DNA from: Hyphomicrobiales bacterium
GTDB lineage: Bacteria > Pseudomonadota > Alphaproteobacteria > Rhizobiales > JAJFHB01
Reading direction: 5' to 3'
Length of the DNA: 64,000 nt
Assembly: GCA_021775755.1 (NCBI GenBank)
Contig: JAJFHE010000025.1
Span: forward strand, 62,001 to 126,000
The first letter of the stretch is position 1. Every line of letters starts with the position of its first letter. Shown one piece after another: positions 54,917-63,701 of the stretch. The notes under the pieces are model-generated. The model searched no databases, had not been told where the DNA came from, and worked only from the letters and a program-made list of their open reading frames with translations. A program made the translations under genes and the position numbers.

Positions 54917-55978
54917 ATGGCAGATGACACCGGGGTCGTTCCGTACGACTCTAAGATCGTGGTTTCGGACCTTGGGCTGATTGCGGCGCTAGCCGTCGCG
55001 CCGGCCGCAATGGTTGTGCTGCTCAAAGTCTGGCCACACTTCGGCAACTTCGATATCGCTATGAAACTGGTCGAGACGGCGCAATTTGCCGGCCTGGCCG
55101 CGGCCGAAACCGTCAACCGCTATTCGGTTATCGCGGTAACATTCCTGTTGTGCGGCGTCTGCGCGTTTGTCGCCGTCTACTGCGGCCTTAAAATGTGGGC
55201 GCTTGCGAACAGGACGTTCGGCCTGTCGGTCCCGATCAAGGCCGCAATTGGCGGCATCCTGATCGTGGCGGTAGCCTACATCGTGCTCTCCGAAACCAGC
55301 AGCCCGGTCCACACGTACGGTCTGATGGGCGATAGCGTATTTTCAGACACCTTGGGGAAGATCCCGCATTGTCCAATCGCGGCGGAGACCCCGTGTCAAA
55401 AAAGCGTTCTTCACCTTGCGACGCAGTTTCACCACGTTGCGAACATTTCGGCGATGCTTGCCGGATGCCTGTTGCTGGGCATGGCATTCTTTCTTGTCAT
55501 GGGGCTATCGAACGTACCCGATACCGATGACGCACAAGCGGCATATCGAAAGGAATGCGAAGCACGCATTGATCAGTTGAACACGCTCCTCTACCTCGGC
55601 GCGGCGATGCTTCTGTTGGGCGTCCTGCAAAGCAAGATAGAGTTTTCCTGGCCCCTGCCATTCATCGATGGCGACGCGGTCAGGAGCAATTTCGAAAGTG
55701 TCGTGCTGTCCGTTACATCGGTCCAGGGTACGATCTTCACCATGCTGCTTGCATCGTTCTACATCCCGACCGCTATGTATCTTTCATCCAGGGTGAACCA
55801 TCCTAGCGTGCTTGCAAAAACCAACGCTTCCGATCCTGACGGCGGCGACACCGCCCCGCTTCCAAAAATCCCAATCTTCAGCGCCGAGGTGCGACGGTGG
55901 GCGGCTCGTATCCTTGGATTGCTGACACCGCTTCTGGCGAGCCCGGTAGCGACCTTCCTGGCGGAGATATTTGCCTGA
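54917..55978 (+). CDS. Multi-pass membrane protein, unknown function
   Basis: 353 residues with around eight hydrophobic helices. An N-terminal polar segment precedes LGLIAALAVAPAAMVVLLKVW. A central extracytoplasmic-looking loop has two Cys (IPHCPIAAETPCQKSV) and the sequence HLATQFHHVAN. The last third ends WAARILGLLTPLLASPVATFLAEIFA. The Cys pair may form a disulfide. No family was recognised. The ATG at 54917 follows a GGGGG; a GTG four codons upstream is also in frame. It stands alone on the plus strand between the mttB-like gene and the desaturase. Confidence 0.75.
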   Translation: MADDTGVVPYDSKIVVSDLGLIAALAVAPAAMVVLLKVWPHFGNFDIAMKLVETAQFAGLAAAETVNRYSVIAVTFLLCGVCAFVAVYCGLKMWALANRTFGLSVPIKAAIGGILIVAVAYIVLSETSSPVHTYGLMGDSVFSDTLGKIPHCPIAAETPCQKSVLHLATQFHHVANISAMLAGCLLLGMAFFLVMGLSNVPDTDDAQAAYRKECEARIDQLNTLLYLGAAMLLLGVLQSKIEFSWPLPFIDGDAVRSNFESVVLSVTSVQGTIFTMLLASFYIPTAMYLSSRVNHPSVLAKTNASDPDGGDTAPLPKIPIFSAEVRRWAARILGLLTPLLASPVATFLAEIFA

Positions 55979-56101
55979 TCGTGGAACTCGCCACCGCAGA
56001 TCCATTGACGCGAACGAAGGCCGGTAACGGCTGGTAATTCGCTGATCTTTGTGCTGTATGTCCACCAACTTTATCCGTTGGCGGATCACCGAGAACGGCA
56101 C

Positions 56102-57250
56102 ATGGAAATTCTCAGCGAACCTGATCAGAGCCTGGTCACCGCGGCGCGCCAGCATGCGGTGATGTCAACGGCGACTGGCGTCAGCGGGAAGCTTTCAGCC
56201 GATGCGCGCAAGCACAATGCGATGCGCCGCACGGTTCTGGCGCAGCACCCCGAACTTAAAGCCCTGTCAGGCCCGGATGCGCGCACCGCGTTGGCGATCC
56301 CGGGAATCCTCGCGGTACACTGGACAACCGCGTGGCTCGTCTCCGATGCGCCCGTGCTCGTCATCTTTCTGGTGGCGCTTTGTTTCGGCCAGTTCGTCAT
56401 GCACTCAGCCGGCAGTCTTGTTCATGAGACCGCGCACAAACTGATCTTCCGCGAGCGTCTGCCAAAGCTGGCATTCGACCTTGGCCTAGAATCCATTTTG
56501 ACATCGTTCTCGCATCAACTCACCTACCAGCACCATCACGTAACGAGCCATCACACGCAGCTTGGCAACTATCTGCGCGACTATGAGCACGAGGACGTTT
56601 GCGGTTACGTGGCGCGGCGCACGTTCCGCCATGATCACCCGGTTGTGCAGCGCTGCCTCACCATTGCCACCCTCGCAATCAGCCTTCTGCCGCTCGGTTT
56701 CGTTGTCGCGGAGAAAATACCCGCCTACATTGTCAAACGGCATTCGAAGCGCGCGCTCTACGATGTGAAACGCTGGTTCAACTCAACGCAGCCAAGCCGC
56801 CGCGACCGGCAGGTGTTTATCGCGGCGTCGATTGCATCGCTCGGCGTTCAGTATTTGCTGCTTGGCCCGTGGGGCGTGCTTTATCACCTCTGGTCCGTGT
56901 CGATCTTCGAAGGCCGGTGCGGGTTCACAAACCACGGCCAGTCGTTGAGCGAGCACTACGGCGATGATCGTGAAACTCCAACCCATTCGCGCTACTGGTG
57001 GGGCAATCCGTTACTGTTCAATACCGGCTATCACAACGAACATCATACCTTCCCCAATGTTCCCTGGTCGCGACTGCCAAAGCTTACGCAAGCCGCACCG
57101 GACATGTTCTCCGCAACCATGGGCCGGTCATACTTCAGCCTCTGGTGGGCTCACATTCGCGATGATTTCAGCCCACGCCGCCGCAATTCGCACATGAACG
57201 AGGACAATACAGAACGCTGTCCTTCTATCGGAACGGCAGCACCGCTATAA
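56102..57250 (+). CDS. Membrane fatty acid desaturase, sphingolipid delta-4 desaturase-like
   Basis: 382 residues. Three His boxes are visible: HETAH (108-112), HHHVTSHH (144-151) and YHNEHHTFPN (about 310-318). The last, together with VPWSRLPKL after it, is the pattern of eukaryotic dihydroceramide delta-4 desaturases (DES1). Four membrane helices lie around residues 68-107, 185-205 and 238-262. The C-terminus carries an extra 25 polar residues (RRRNSHMNEDN onward). The substrate may be a fatty acyl or long-chain base. The ATG at 56102 is preferred over a longer frame at 56051. Confidence 0.88.
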   Translation: MEILSEPDQSLVTAARQHAVMSTATGVSGKLSADARKHNAMRRTVLAQHPELKALSGPDARTALAIPGILAVHWTTAWLVSDAPVLVIFLVALCFGQFVMHSAGSLVHETAHKLIFRERLPKLAFDLGLESILTSFSHQLTYQHHHVTSHHTQLGNYLRDYEHEDVCGYVARRTFRHDHPVVQRCLTIATLAISLLPLGFVVAEKIPAYIVKRHSKRALYDVKRWFNSTQPSRRDRQVFIAASIASLGVQYLLLGPWGVLYHLWSVSIFEGRCGFTNHGQSLSEHYGDDRETPTHSRYWWGNPLLFNTGYHNEHHTFPNVPWSRLPKLTQAAPDMFSATMGRSYFSLWWAHIRDDFSPRRRNSHMNEDNTERCPSIGTAAPL

Positions 57251-57288
57251 GAGCTGGACCTGAGCAAATAATTACGGACCCGCCTGAT

Positions 57289-57711
57289 ATGTATGTCGAA
57301 ACCTGGCGCGGTGTGGTTCATCCCGCGCAATGCGACTTTCTCGGTCATATGAACGTGCAGTACTACTTCGCCTCGGTGGGCGATGGCATGTTCACGTTTT
57401 CCAATGAGTTCGGTCTCGGCCGCTCGGACATCGAAAAGCGCCAAATGTGCTTTGTCGTCGTGAAGGCCGAATCCGAATTCAAGCGCGAGCTGCGCGCCGG
57501 CGATACAATCCGTTTGGAATCGACCGTGGAAGCCTACAGCAGCAAGCGGGCAACTTTTCACCACCGGATGATCCGCACCGAAGGCGAACTGGTCGTATTC
57601 GAAGCGCGGTTTCATGCGGCCCTGCTCGATCTCGCATCCCGCAAGGCGGTCGATGTCCCGGAGGATATCCAGGCGCATCTTGAGCGCCTCATGAGCGGTT
57701 CGGGCAACTGA
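57289..57711 (+). CDS. Acyl-CoA thioesterase, 4-hydroxybenzoyl-CoA type
   Basis: 140 residues with a hot-dog fold signature: VVHPAQCDFLGHMNVQYYF, in which Asp16 is the family's catalytic Asp, then MCFVVVKAESEFKRELRAGDTIRLESTVEAYSSKRATFHHRM. It cleaves an acyl-CoA thioester. It lies 38 bases after the desaturase, so a joint lipid-remodelling unit is plausible. The actual acyl substrate is not evident. Confidence 0.9.
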   Translation: MYVETWRGVVHPAQCDFLGHMNVQYYFASVGDGMFTFSNEFGLGRSDIEKRQMCFVVVKAESEFKRELRAGDTIRLESTVEAYSSKRATFHHRMIRTEGELVVFEARFHAALLDLASRKAVDVPEDIQAHLERLMSGSGN

Positions 57712-57791
57712 TTGCGCACCACCGAAGCGCGGCATCTTGTCTGTGCAATTCCCTTGGCGCCAGGCGTGTCTCCTCTGCTAAAAATGGCATT

Positions 57792-58196
57792 ATGAAACGG
57801 TTGCGCGGAAAACACTTCCTGCACGCCCTCTTCGCCCTGGTCATGTTCACGCATGCCGTCGCGGGGAGTTTTCACCTGTCGATCGCGCAAGCGCGCGTCG
57901 GTGTTCTGGCCGCGGGCGGCCTTGATGGCGAGATCGTCATCTGTTCAAACGGAATGTTGATCACGGTCCGGCTTGCCGACCTTAAGGGCGGCACAAACAC
58001 CCCCTCCAGCGAAGCGGGCAGCGAGCTGCCGTGCTTTCTGTGCCCCGCACTTGCCAAATCGCTTGGCCCCGCAGTTCCGGGTACGCCCGTTTTGCAGCCT
58101 TGCCGCATACCAACCCTGGCCGCCAATCCGGCGGGGGACCACAGACCGGCCGCCATTGCCGTCCGCTCTCAAGCCATCCGGGCACCTCCAGCCTGA
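57792..58196 (+). CDS. DUF2946-family small exported protein
   Basis: 134 residues with a hydrophobic N-terminus (HFLHALFALVMFTHAVAGSFHLSIAQA) that may be a signal. Cys residues follow in EIVICSNGMLI and PCFLCPAL, the C-x2-C pattern of DUF2946. Such small proteins often accompany copper-handling genes, and a PCuAC chaperone follows here by 96 bases, so a role in copper uptake or trafficking is plausible. No direct function is known. Confidence 0.7.
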   Translation: MKRLRGKHFLHALFALVMFTHAVAGSFHLSIAQARVGVLAAGGLDGEIVICSNGMLITVRLADLKGGTNTPSSEAGSELPCFLCPALAKSLGPAVPGTPVLQPCRIPTLAANPAGDHRPAAIAVRSQAIRAPPA

Positions 58197-58292
58197 ACCG
58201 CCGTTACCAAAAGCCGTTCTTTTTGTTCAGGCCCGGCAATGCGGGCACTGCGTCGTGCCCTTAGCCGGACCGCAAGTCTGGAGACTTATCCC

Positions 58293-58838
58293 ATGTTTCT
58301 GAGAGCCCTTGCCCTTTCCACGCTTCTTGCATTCGCAAGCATTACCGCCATACCTGCATCCGCCGACGAGATGCAGGAATTTCGAACCGGCGATATCGTC
58401 GTGCACATTCCCTGGGTGCGCGCGATTGTTCCCAACCGGCCGGCCGCCGGCTACCTGATGATCCACAACAACGGCACCGCCGATGACCGGCTGATTGGCG
58501 TTTCGACGCCAGCCGCCGAACGCGCCGAGCTTCATTCACACTCCATGAACGATGGCGTCATGCAGATGCGGCCGATCGAGGCCGTGGACGTGCCGGCAGG
58601 CGGCAAGGCGCGCCTGACGCCCGGCGCCGACCACATCATGTTGTTCGGCTTCACCGCGGATACCGAAGCCGGTACGGTTGTGCCTTTGATGTTGACCTTT
58701 GAGAATGCCGGCATGCTGCATGTCGATGCCGTCGTTGCCCGCGAACAGCCCGAGGGTCCGATGGCCGGGCAAATGGGCGGTGATGGTGACGGCGGGCATT
58801 CAGGCCATGACGACCACGGTTCCGGTCACTCCGAATAG
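58293..58838 (+). CDS. Periplasmic copper chaperone A (PCuAC)
   Basis: 181 residues with a signal peptide (MFLRALALSTLLAFASITAIPASA). The copper-binding motif His-X10-Met-X21-His-X-Met is exact: His81, Met92, His114, Met116. The first strand is WVRAIVPNRPAAGYLMIHNNG. The C-terminal tail GGDGDGGHSGHDDHGSGHSE is Gly/His/Asp-rich and could hold additional metal. PCuAC delivers Cu(I) for cytochrome c oxidase assembly in the periplasm. The ATG at 58293 follows a GGAG; a longer frame to 58239 is unlikely. Confidence 0.93.
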   Translation: MFLRALALSTLLAFASITAIPASADEMQEFRTGDIVVHIPWVRAIVPNRPAAGYLMIHNNGTADDRLIGVSTPAAERAELHSHSMNDGVMQMRPIEAVDVPAGGKARLTPGADHIMLFGFTADTEAGTVVPLMLTFENAGMLHVDAVVAREQPEGPMAGQMGGDGDGGHSGHDDHGSGHSE

Positions 58839-58850
58839 TTCGGATCGCAG

Positions 58851-59189
58851 CTAGAACCAACTGCGGGCGTCGGCTATCGGGTTTCCATCGTTGAAGATGA
58901 CGAAGCCTTTAACGACGCGGTAGACAAACCACAGCCAGGTCATACCCAGTATGACGATGCCAATGAGAAAGACGTAGGTGACGACGCCGATAATCGTTGC
59001 CGCAAGCGTCAGCCAGAACGTGCGGATGAGCCACACCATGTGGCTCTCCGCATAGGTTCCCTGCACGCCGTCACGTTTGGCATAGGCGTAAATGATGCCG
59101 AGAAAGATGACGGGCCCGAGCGGCACCGAAATTCCGTAGAGGAGGTAGGCAATTATCCCGGCCTCTCTAATCTGGTCGCGTCCCGCCAT
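58851..59189 (-). CDS. DUF4870-like membrane protein
   Basis: 112 residues with three membrane helices: IAYLLYGISVPLGPVIFLGIIYAYAKRDGVQGTYAESHMVWLIRTFWLTLAATIIGVVTYVF and ILGMTWLWFVYRVVKGFVIFNDG. The tail is NPIADARSWF. This layout fits the small DUF4870/TMEM family of unknown function. GGAGGA upstream supports the ATG at 59189. It is convergent with the copper chaperone gene, 12 bases away. Confidence 0.82.
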   Translation of the reverse strand: MAGRDQIREAGIIAYLLYGISVPLGPVIFLGIIYAYAKRDGVQGTYAESHMVWLIRTFWLTLAATIIGVVTYVFLIGIVILGMTWLWFVYRVVKGFVIFNDGNPIADARSWF

Positions 59190-59291
59190 GGTGTGAATTC
59201 CTCCGTGCTGCACATCGTGCACGCCAGAGTGTATCGTGCCGGCGCCTGAGCCGCCAGATTACAAGGCGGCCCGCGTTGAGGGGAGCTTGCA

Positions 59292-60149
59292 GTGGCGGTT
59301 CATCATCACGAGACGGAACTTTGGGCGGACGACTTCGGGTTCCTCGAAGGCCCGCGATGGCACGATGACCGGCTGTTCGTTTCCGACATGGCGCGAGGAT
59401 GTGTCGTGGCAATCGACACGACGGGAACCCGCACAACGATTGCGGAGGTGCCGCACGCCCCATCCGGGCTCGGGTTTCTGCCGGACGGCACACCGCTTGT
59501 GGTGTCAATGCATGACAGTACCGTTTACCGGATCGAGAACGGCGGTCTCGTTCCGCATTCCGACCTCTCCAGCCTACTCGCGGGCCCGGCAAACGACATG
59601 GTCGTCACGAGCGATGGCCGGGCATATGTCGGCAGCTTCGGTTTCGACCTCTTCCACGGAGGCGCACCCGCAACCTCGGCAATTGCTCTCGTCGAACCGG
59701 ATGGCAGCGCCCGGCGTGTCGCTGACGGCCTTGCCTTTCCAAACGGCCTAGCGGTGACGCCCGATGGCGGTCATCTCATTGTTGCGGAGACAATGGGCGG
59801 CCGGTTGACCCGGTTCGATATTGGCGCCGACGGCGGCCTTTCAAATCCGGTTGTGCTTACCGACATTGGCGAACACCGGCCGGACGGCATCTGCCTCGAT
59901 CGAGAAGATGCCGTGTGGGTGGCGCTCTTCGACACGAATGAAGTCTTGCGCATCGCCGCCAGCGGCGAGATCACCGACCGCGTGAAGACCCTCGCACGCC
60001 GCGCCGTTGCCTGTCAGCTGGGCGGAGCGGATGGACGGACCCTCAATTGCCTGACCAGCACGAGTTCCATGGAGGACCTTGCCGCCGGCACGGGCACGGG
60101 CCAGATTGAGGTTATCAACGTGCGCGTAGCCGGTGCAGGCTCTCCGTGA
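59292..60149 (+). CDS. SMP-30/gluconolactonase-family protein
   Basis: 285 residues, six-bladed propeller of the SMP-30/LRE group. Likely metal ligands are Glu18 (FLEGPRWHDDRLFVSD), the Asn in GPANDMVVTSDGRAYVGSFG and the Asp in HRPDGICLDREDAVWVALFDTNEV. FPNGLAVTPDGGHLIVAETMGGRL is the core repeat. It hydrolyses a sugar or other lactone in the cytoplasm. It starts with GTG preceded by GAGGGGAG. The paralogous flavoprotein begins about 110 bases downstream on the same strand, so they may share a transcript. Confidence 0.92.
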   Translation: MAVHHHETELWADDFGFLEGPRWHDDRLFVSDMARGCVVAIDTTGTRTTIAEVPHAPSGLGFLPDGTPLVVSMHDSTVYRIENGGLVPHSDLSSLLAGPANDMVVTSDGRAYVGSFGFDLFHGGAPATSAIALVEPDGSARRVADGLAFPNGLAVTPDGGHLIVAETMGGRLTRFDIGADGGLSNPVVLTDIGEHRPDGICLDREDAVWVALFDTNEVLRIAASGEITDRVKTLARRAVACQLGGADGRTLNCLTSTSSMEDLAAGTGTGQIEVINVRVAGAGSP

Positions 60150-60258
60150 GCCGGTTCCGCGACCTGTCATTGCGCGGCCATGAAGCCAATTCACTTGCGA
60201 TCCATCGCAGATCGCAGATGCTTGCGCCGCTTTCATCGCAAGCCACAGGAGAAGCCTC

Positions 60259-62679
60259 GTGAAAGATCATGCCCGCGTTGTCGTCATCGGCGGCGGAGTT
60301 ACCGGATGCAGCATTCTCTATCATCTCGCCAAGATGGGCTGGAGCGATGTGGTGCTGATCGAACGGTCCGAGCTTACCGCCGGATCGTCATGGCATGCGG
60401 CGGGAAACCTGTTCGTCCTCACCTCGCCGTCCAACGCGCAGCGGCTGCAACACTATACGGTCAAGCTCTACAACACGCTGGGCGAGGAAGCCGAACAGCC
60501 GATCGGATACCATGCAACCGGCGGACTTTACCTCGCCGCATCGGATGAGGAAGTCACGACGCTGACCAACGCGCGGGCACGGGCGCGGCGCAATGGCCTG
60601 GACGCGGAATGGGTTTCGCTCGATGAGGCGAAGCGGCGCGCGCCGGTGCTCAACACGACGAACATCAAGGCAGCACTGTGGGAACCGCTCAAGGGCAATG
60701 TCGACCCGTCGCAGGTGACATTTGCCTATGCCGCGGCGGCGCGCAAACACGGCGCTACGGTCTACCGCCACACACCGGTCACCGCCACGACCCAGACCCC
60801 GGATGGCGGCTGGATCGTCGAGACCGAAAAGGGGTCTATCAAGGCCGACTACGTCGTCAATGCAGCAGGGCTCTGGGCGCGTGAAGTGGCGGCCCTTGCG
60901 GGCATCTCGATGCCGCTCATGTGCGTCGAGCATCATTATCTCGTTTCTGAGGACGTTCCGGAAATCGTCGAGATGGAAGGCCGCCATCCGAGCATCAGCG
61001 AAACCGAGGCGGGCTATTACTCGCGCCAGGAAGGCCAGGGCCTGCTGCTCGGCGCCTATGAGGACAAGTGCCGCCACTGGGCGGTCGACGGCACGCCGCT
61101 CGACTTCGGGCATGAGCTCCTGCCCGACGACATCTCGCGCATGGAAAAGAATTTCGAAATCGCCATGGACCGTATGCCGTGTCTCGGCGAAGTCGGCATC
61201 AAGCGCGTCATCAACGGACCGATGATCTTTTCGCCCGACCTTGGCCCGCTGCTCGGACCTCATCCGGCACTGAAAAACTATTTCTGCGCGACGGGCGTGA
61301 TGACCGGGTTCAACCAGGCCGGCGGCATCGGCATGGTGATGGCGGAGTGGATCATCGACGGCGAGCCTTCCATGGACGTCAATTTCTGGGACGTGGCGCG
61401 GTTCGGGCGCTGGGCCGGTAAGCGCTTCGCCTTCGAGCGTACGAAGTACTATTACGAAAACCGCCAGGAACGCCCCTACCCGTTTCTGGAACGCGATGGC
61501 GGACGCCCGGTGCGCACCTTCCCTGCCTACGACCGCCAGCGCGACGCGGGCGGCGTGTTCGGTCTCAACAATGGCTGGGAAGTGCCTTTGTGGTACGCCG
61601 TCAACGGCACGGCCGCACAAGACACATATGGCTATACCCGGCAGGACTGGTGGCACACGGTCGGCGAAGAGTGCCGCGCGGTGCGCGAACAGGCCGGACT
61701 GTTCGATGTTTCAAGTTTTGCCAAGCACGGCGTTTCAGGTGCCGGTGCGGAAGCCTGGCTCAAACGCGTGCTTGCGGGGCGCATCCCGAAGAAGAACGGC
61801 AAGACGGCGCTTTGCCCGATGCTTTCGCCCAAGGGCCGCATGATTGGCGACTTCACGGTGTCGCGCCTTGGCGATGAGGAATTCCTGCTGCTCGGTGCCG
61901 GCGCCATGCAGGAAGTGCATCAGCGCTGGTTCAGGAGCTTCCTGCCCGCCGAGGGCGTGCGCGTCCGCAACCTTTCCGACACCTGGACCGGTCTGATGAT
62001 CGCGGGCCCGAAGGCGCGCGACATTTTGAGCTCCATTGCACTGTCCGACGTGTCGGGAGATGCCCTGCCGTTTCTCAGTGCGCAACGGCTTGAGCTGCAA
62101 GGCGCCACCGATGCGATCGCCGTGCGCGTCTCCTTTACCGGCGAACTCGGCTACGAGGTCTATACGCCCTCCATGTATCAGCGTGGCCTTTGGGATGCCC
62201 TGATGGCCGCGGGCGCCGATCACGGCATTCGCCCCGCCGGCGGGCGAGCCTTGATGAACCTCAGGCTTGAAAAGAGATTCCAGAGCTGGGGCAGCGAACT
62301 TGCACCGGACTACACGGTCATGGAGCCGGGCATGGACCGGTTCGTCGACTGGAACAACGAAGACTTTGTCGGCCGCGATGCGTCGCTTGCAGCAAGAGAC
62401 GCGGGCAGCCCCGAGACCTACGCGACCCTGCTGGTCGATGCGTCCGACATGGATGCATGGGGCGGCGAGCCGGTGTTCCGCGATGGCGGCTATGTCGGCT
62501 ATGTCACCTCGGGCGGGTATGGCCACGCCGTCGGTTCAAGTCTCGCGCTGGGATACCTCAAACCGGCAGCCTATGAGGAAGGCGCAACCGTCGAAGTCGA
62601 GATCAACGGCGAGAGGCGGCTGGCAACAATCTCGCCCGGCGTTCCCTTCGACGCCAATGGCGGACGCATGCGCGCGTGA
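60259..62679 (+). CDS. Dimethylglycine/sarcosine dehydrogenase-like FAD oxidoreductase with GcvT domain (paralogue B)
   Basis: 806 residues with the same domain order as the 50.8-kb flavoprotein: DAO (VVVIGGGVTGCSILYHLAKMGW), covalent-FAD His46 in AGSSWHAAGN, FAO_M, then GCV_T (GPKARDILSSIALSD; LGYEVYTPSMYQRGLWDALM). The two proteins align from end to end but have diverged clearly, so they likely act on different N-methyl amines. It is preceded by an SMP-30 gene and followed, on the opposite strand, by an ABC importer. Substrate uptake by that importer is possible but not shown. Confidence 0.93.
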   Translation: MKDHARVVVIGGGVTGCSILYHLAKMGWSDVVLIERSELTAGSSWHAAGNLFVLTSPSNAQRLQHYTVKLYNTLGEEAEQPIGYHATGGLYLAASDEEVTTLTNARARARRNGLDAEWVSLDEAKRRAPVLNTTNIKAALWEPLKGNVDPSQVTFAYAAAARKHGATVYRHTPVTATTQTPDGGWIVETEKGSIKADYVVNAAGLWAREVAALAGISMPLMCVEHHYLVSEDVPEIVEMEGRHPSISETEAGYYSRQEGQGLLLGAYEDKCRHWAVDGTPLDFGHELLPDDISRMEKNFEIAMDRMPCLGEVGIKRVINGPMIFSPDLGPLLGPHPALKNYFCATGVMTGFNQAGGIGMVMAEWIIDGEPSMDVNFWDVARFGRWAGKRFAFERTKYYYENRQERPYPFLERDGGRPVRTFPAYDRQRDAGGVFGLNNGWEVPLWYAVNGTAAQDTYGYTRQDWWHTVGEECRAVREQAGLFDVSSFAKHGVSGAGAEAWLKRVLAGRIPKKNGKTALCPMLSPKGRMIGDFTVSRLGDEEFLLLGAGAMQEVHQRWFRSFLPAEGVRVRNLSDTWTGLMIAGPKARDILSSIALSDVSGDALPFLSAQRLELQGATDAIAVRVSFTGELGYEVYTPSMYQRGLWDALMAAGADHGIRPAGGRALMNLRLEKRFQSWGSELAPDYTVMEPGMDRFVDWNNEDFVGRDASLAARDAGSPETYATLLVDASDMDAWGGEPVFRDGGYVGYVTSGGYGHAVGSSLALGYLKPAAYEEGATVEVEINGERRLATISPGVPFDANGGRMRA

Positions 62680-62684
62680 TGCGG

Positions 62685-63686
62685 TCAGTTTATGGCGTTG
62701 CCATTCTCGTCGAACAGCAGGACACGCGTGCGCTCGAACGTGACATGAAGATCGCCGTCGCCGGACACTGAAAAGTCCGATGGCGCGCGCAGGATCAGGG
62801 GCCCAAGCGCGTCCGAACGCAGATGCACATGCGCCTCGCTGCCGAGCGGTTCGACATGCACGACGCGTGCGGCATATCCCTTGCCGGATGGCGATAAGGT
62901 GAGATGCTCGGGGCGCAGTCCAATGCTTGCCGCGCCATATTCCGCGGCGATAGCACCGGTGACGATGTTAATTTTCGGGTGGCCGAGAAACCCGGCGACG
63001 AACAGATTGGCGGGTTTGCGGTAAACCTCAAGCGGCGTGCCGATCTGCTCAATACGCCCGTCCTTCATGACGACCATTTTGTCGGCCAGGGTCATCGCCT
63101 CCGCCTGATCGTGCGTCACGTAGATCATGGTCGCACCGAGCGCCTTGTGCAGACGTGCGATTTCAAGACGTGTGGTGGCCCGCAACGCGGCATCGAGATT
63201 GGAGAGCGGTTCGTCGAACAGAAAGACTTTTGGATTGCGCACGATGGCACGACCGATGGCGACGCGCTGGCGCTGCCCGCCGGAGAGTTCGGCAGGTTTG
63301 CGGTGCAGAAGATCCGAAATTCCGAGCATTTCAGCCACCGAGCGTACGCGCTCATCAATGTCCGGGCGCGAGACCTTCTGAAACTTCAGACCGAAGCTCA
63401 TGTTGCGGTAGGCCGTCATGTGCGGATAGAGCGCGTAGGACTGAAACACCATGGCGATGCCGCGTCTGGCCGGTGCAAGCGCTTGCGCGTCCGCGCCGCC
63501 GATCGACAGGCTGCCTTCCGTTTCCGTTTCAAGCCCGGCAATGATGCGCAACAGCGTGGTCTTGCCACATCCCGACGGCCCGACGAGAACGCAGAACTCG
63601 CCGTCGGCCACCGAAAGCGAGACGTCTTCGAGAGCTGCCGTTTCGCCAAAGCGCTTGGCGAGCCCCTTGATATCGACATCAGCCAT
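62685..63686 (-). CDS. ABC transporter ATP-binding protein (MalK/UgpC type)
   Basis: 333 residues. Walker A VGPSGCGKTTLLRIIAG, signature LSGGQRQRVAIGRAIVRNPK, Walker B VFLFDEPLSNLDAALR and H-loop IYVTHDQAEAMTLADKM are all present. The C-terminal part (residues 240-333) is an OB/TOBE domain (IGLRPEHLTLSPSGKG) as in MalK-type carbohydrate importers. It energises the permease encoded just upstream. The stop is six bases from the end of the convergent flavoprotein gene. Confidence 0.95.
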   Translation of the reverse strand: MADVDIKGLAKRFGETAALEDVSLSVADGEFCVLVGPSGCGKTTLLRIIAGLETETEGSLSIGGADAQALAPARRGIAMVFQSYALYPHMTAYRNMSFGLKFQKVSRPDIDERVRSVAEMLGISDLLHRKPAELSGGQRQRVAIGRAIVRNPKVFLFDEPLSNLDAALRATTRLEIARLHKALGATMIYVTHDQAEAMTLADKMVVMKDGRIEQIGTPLEVYRKPANLFVAGFLGHPKINIVTGAIAAEYGAASIGLRPEHLTLSPSGKGYAARVVHVEPLGSEAHVHLRSDALGPLILRAPSDFSVSGDGDLHVTFERTRVLLFDENGNAIN

Positions 63687-63701
63687 GCGGCGATCCCCCC
63701 A

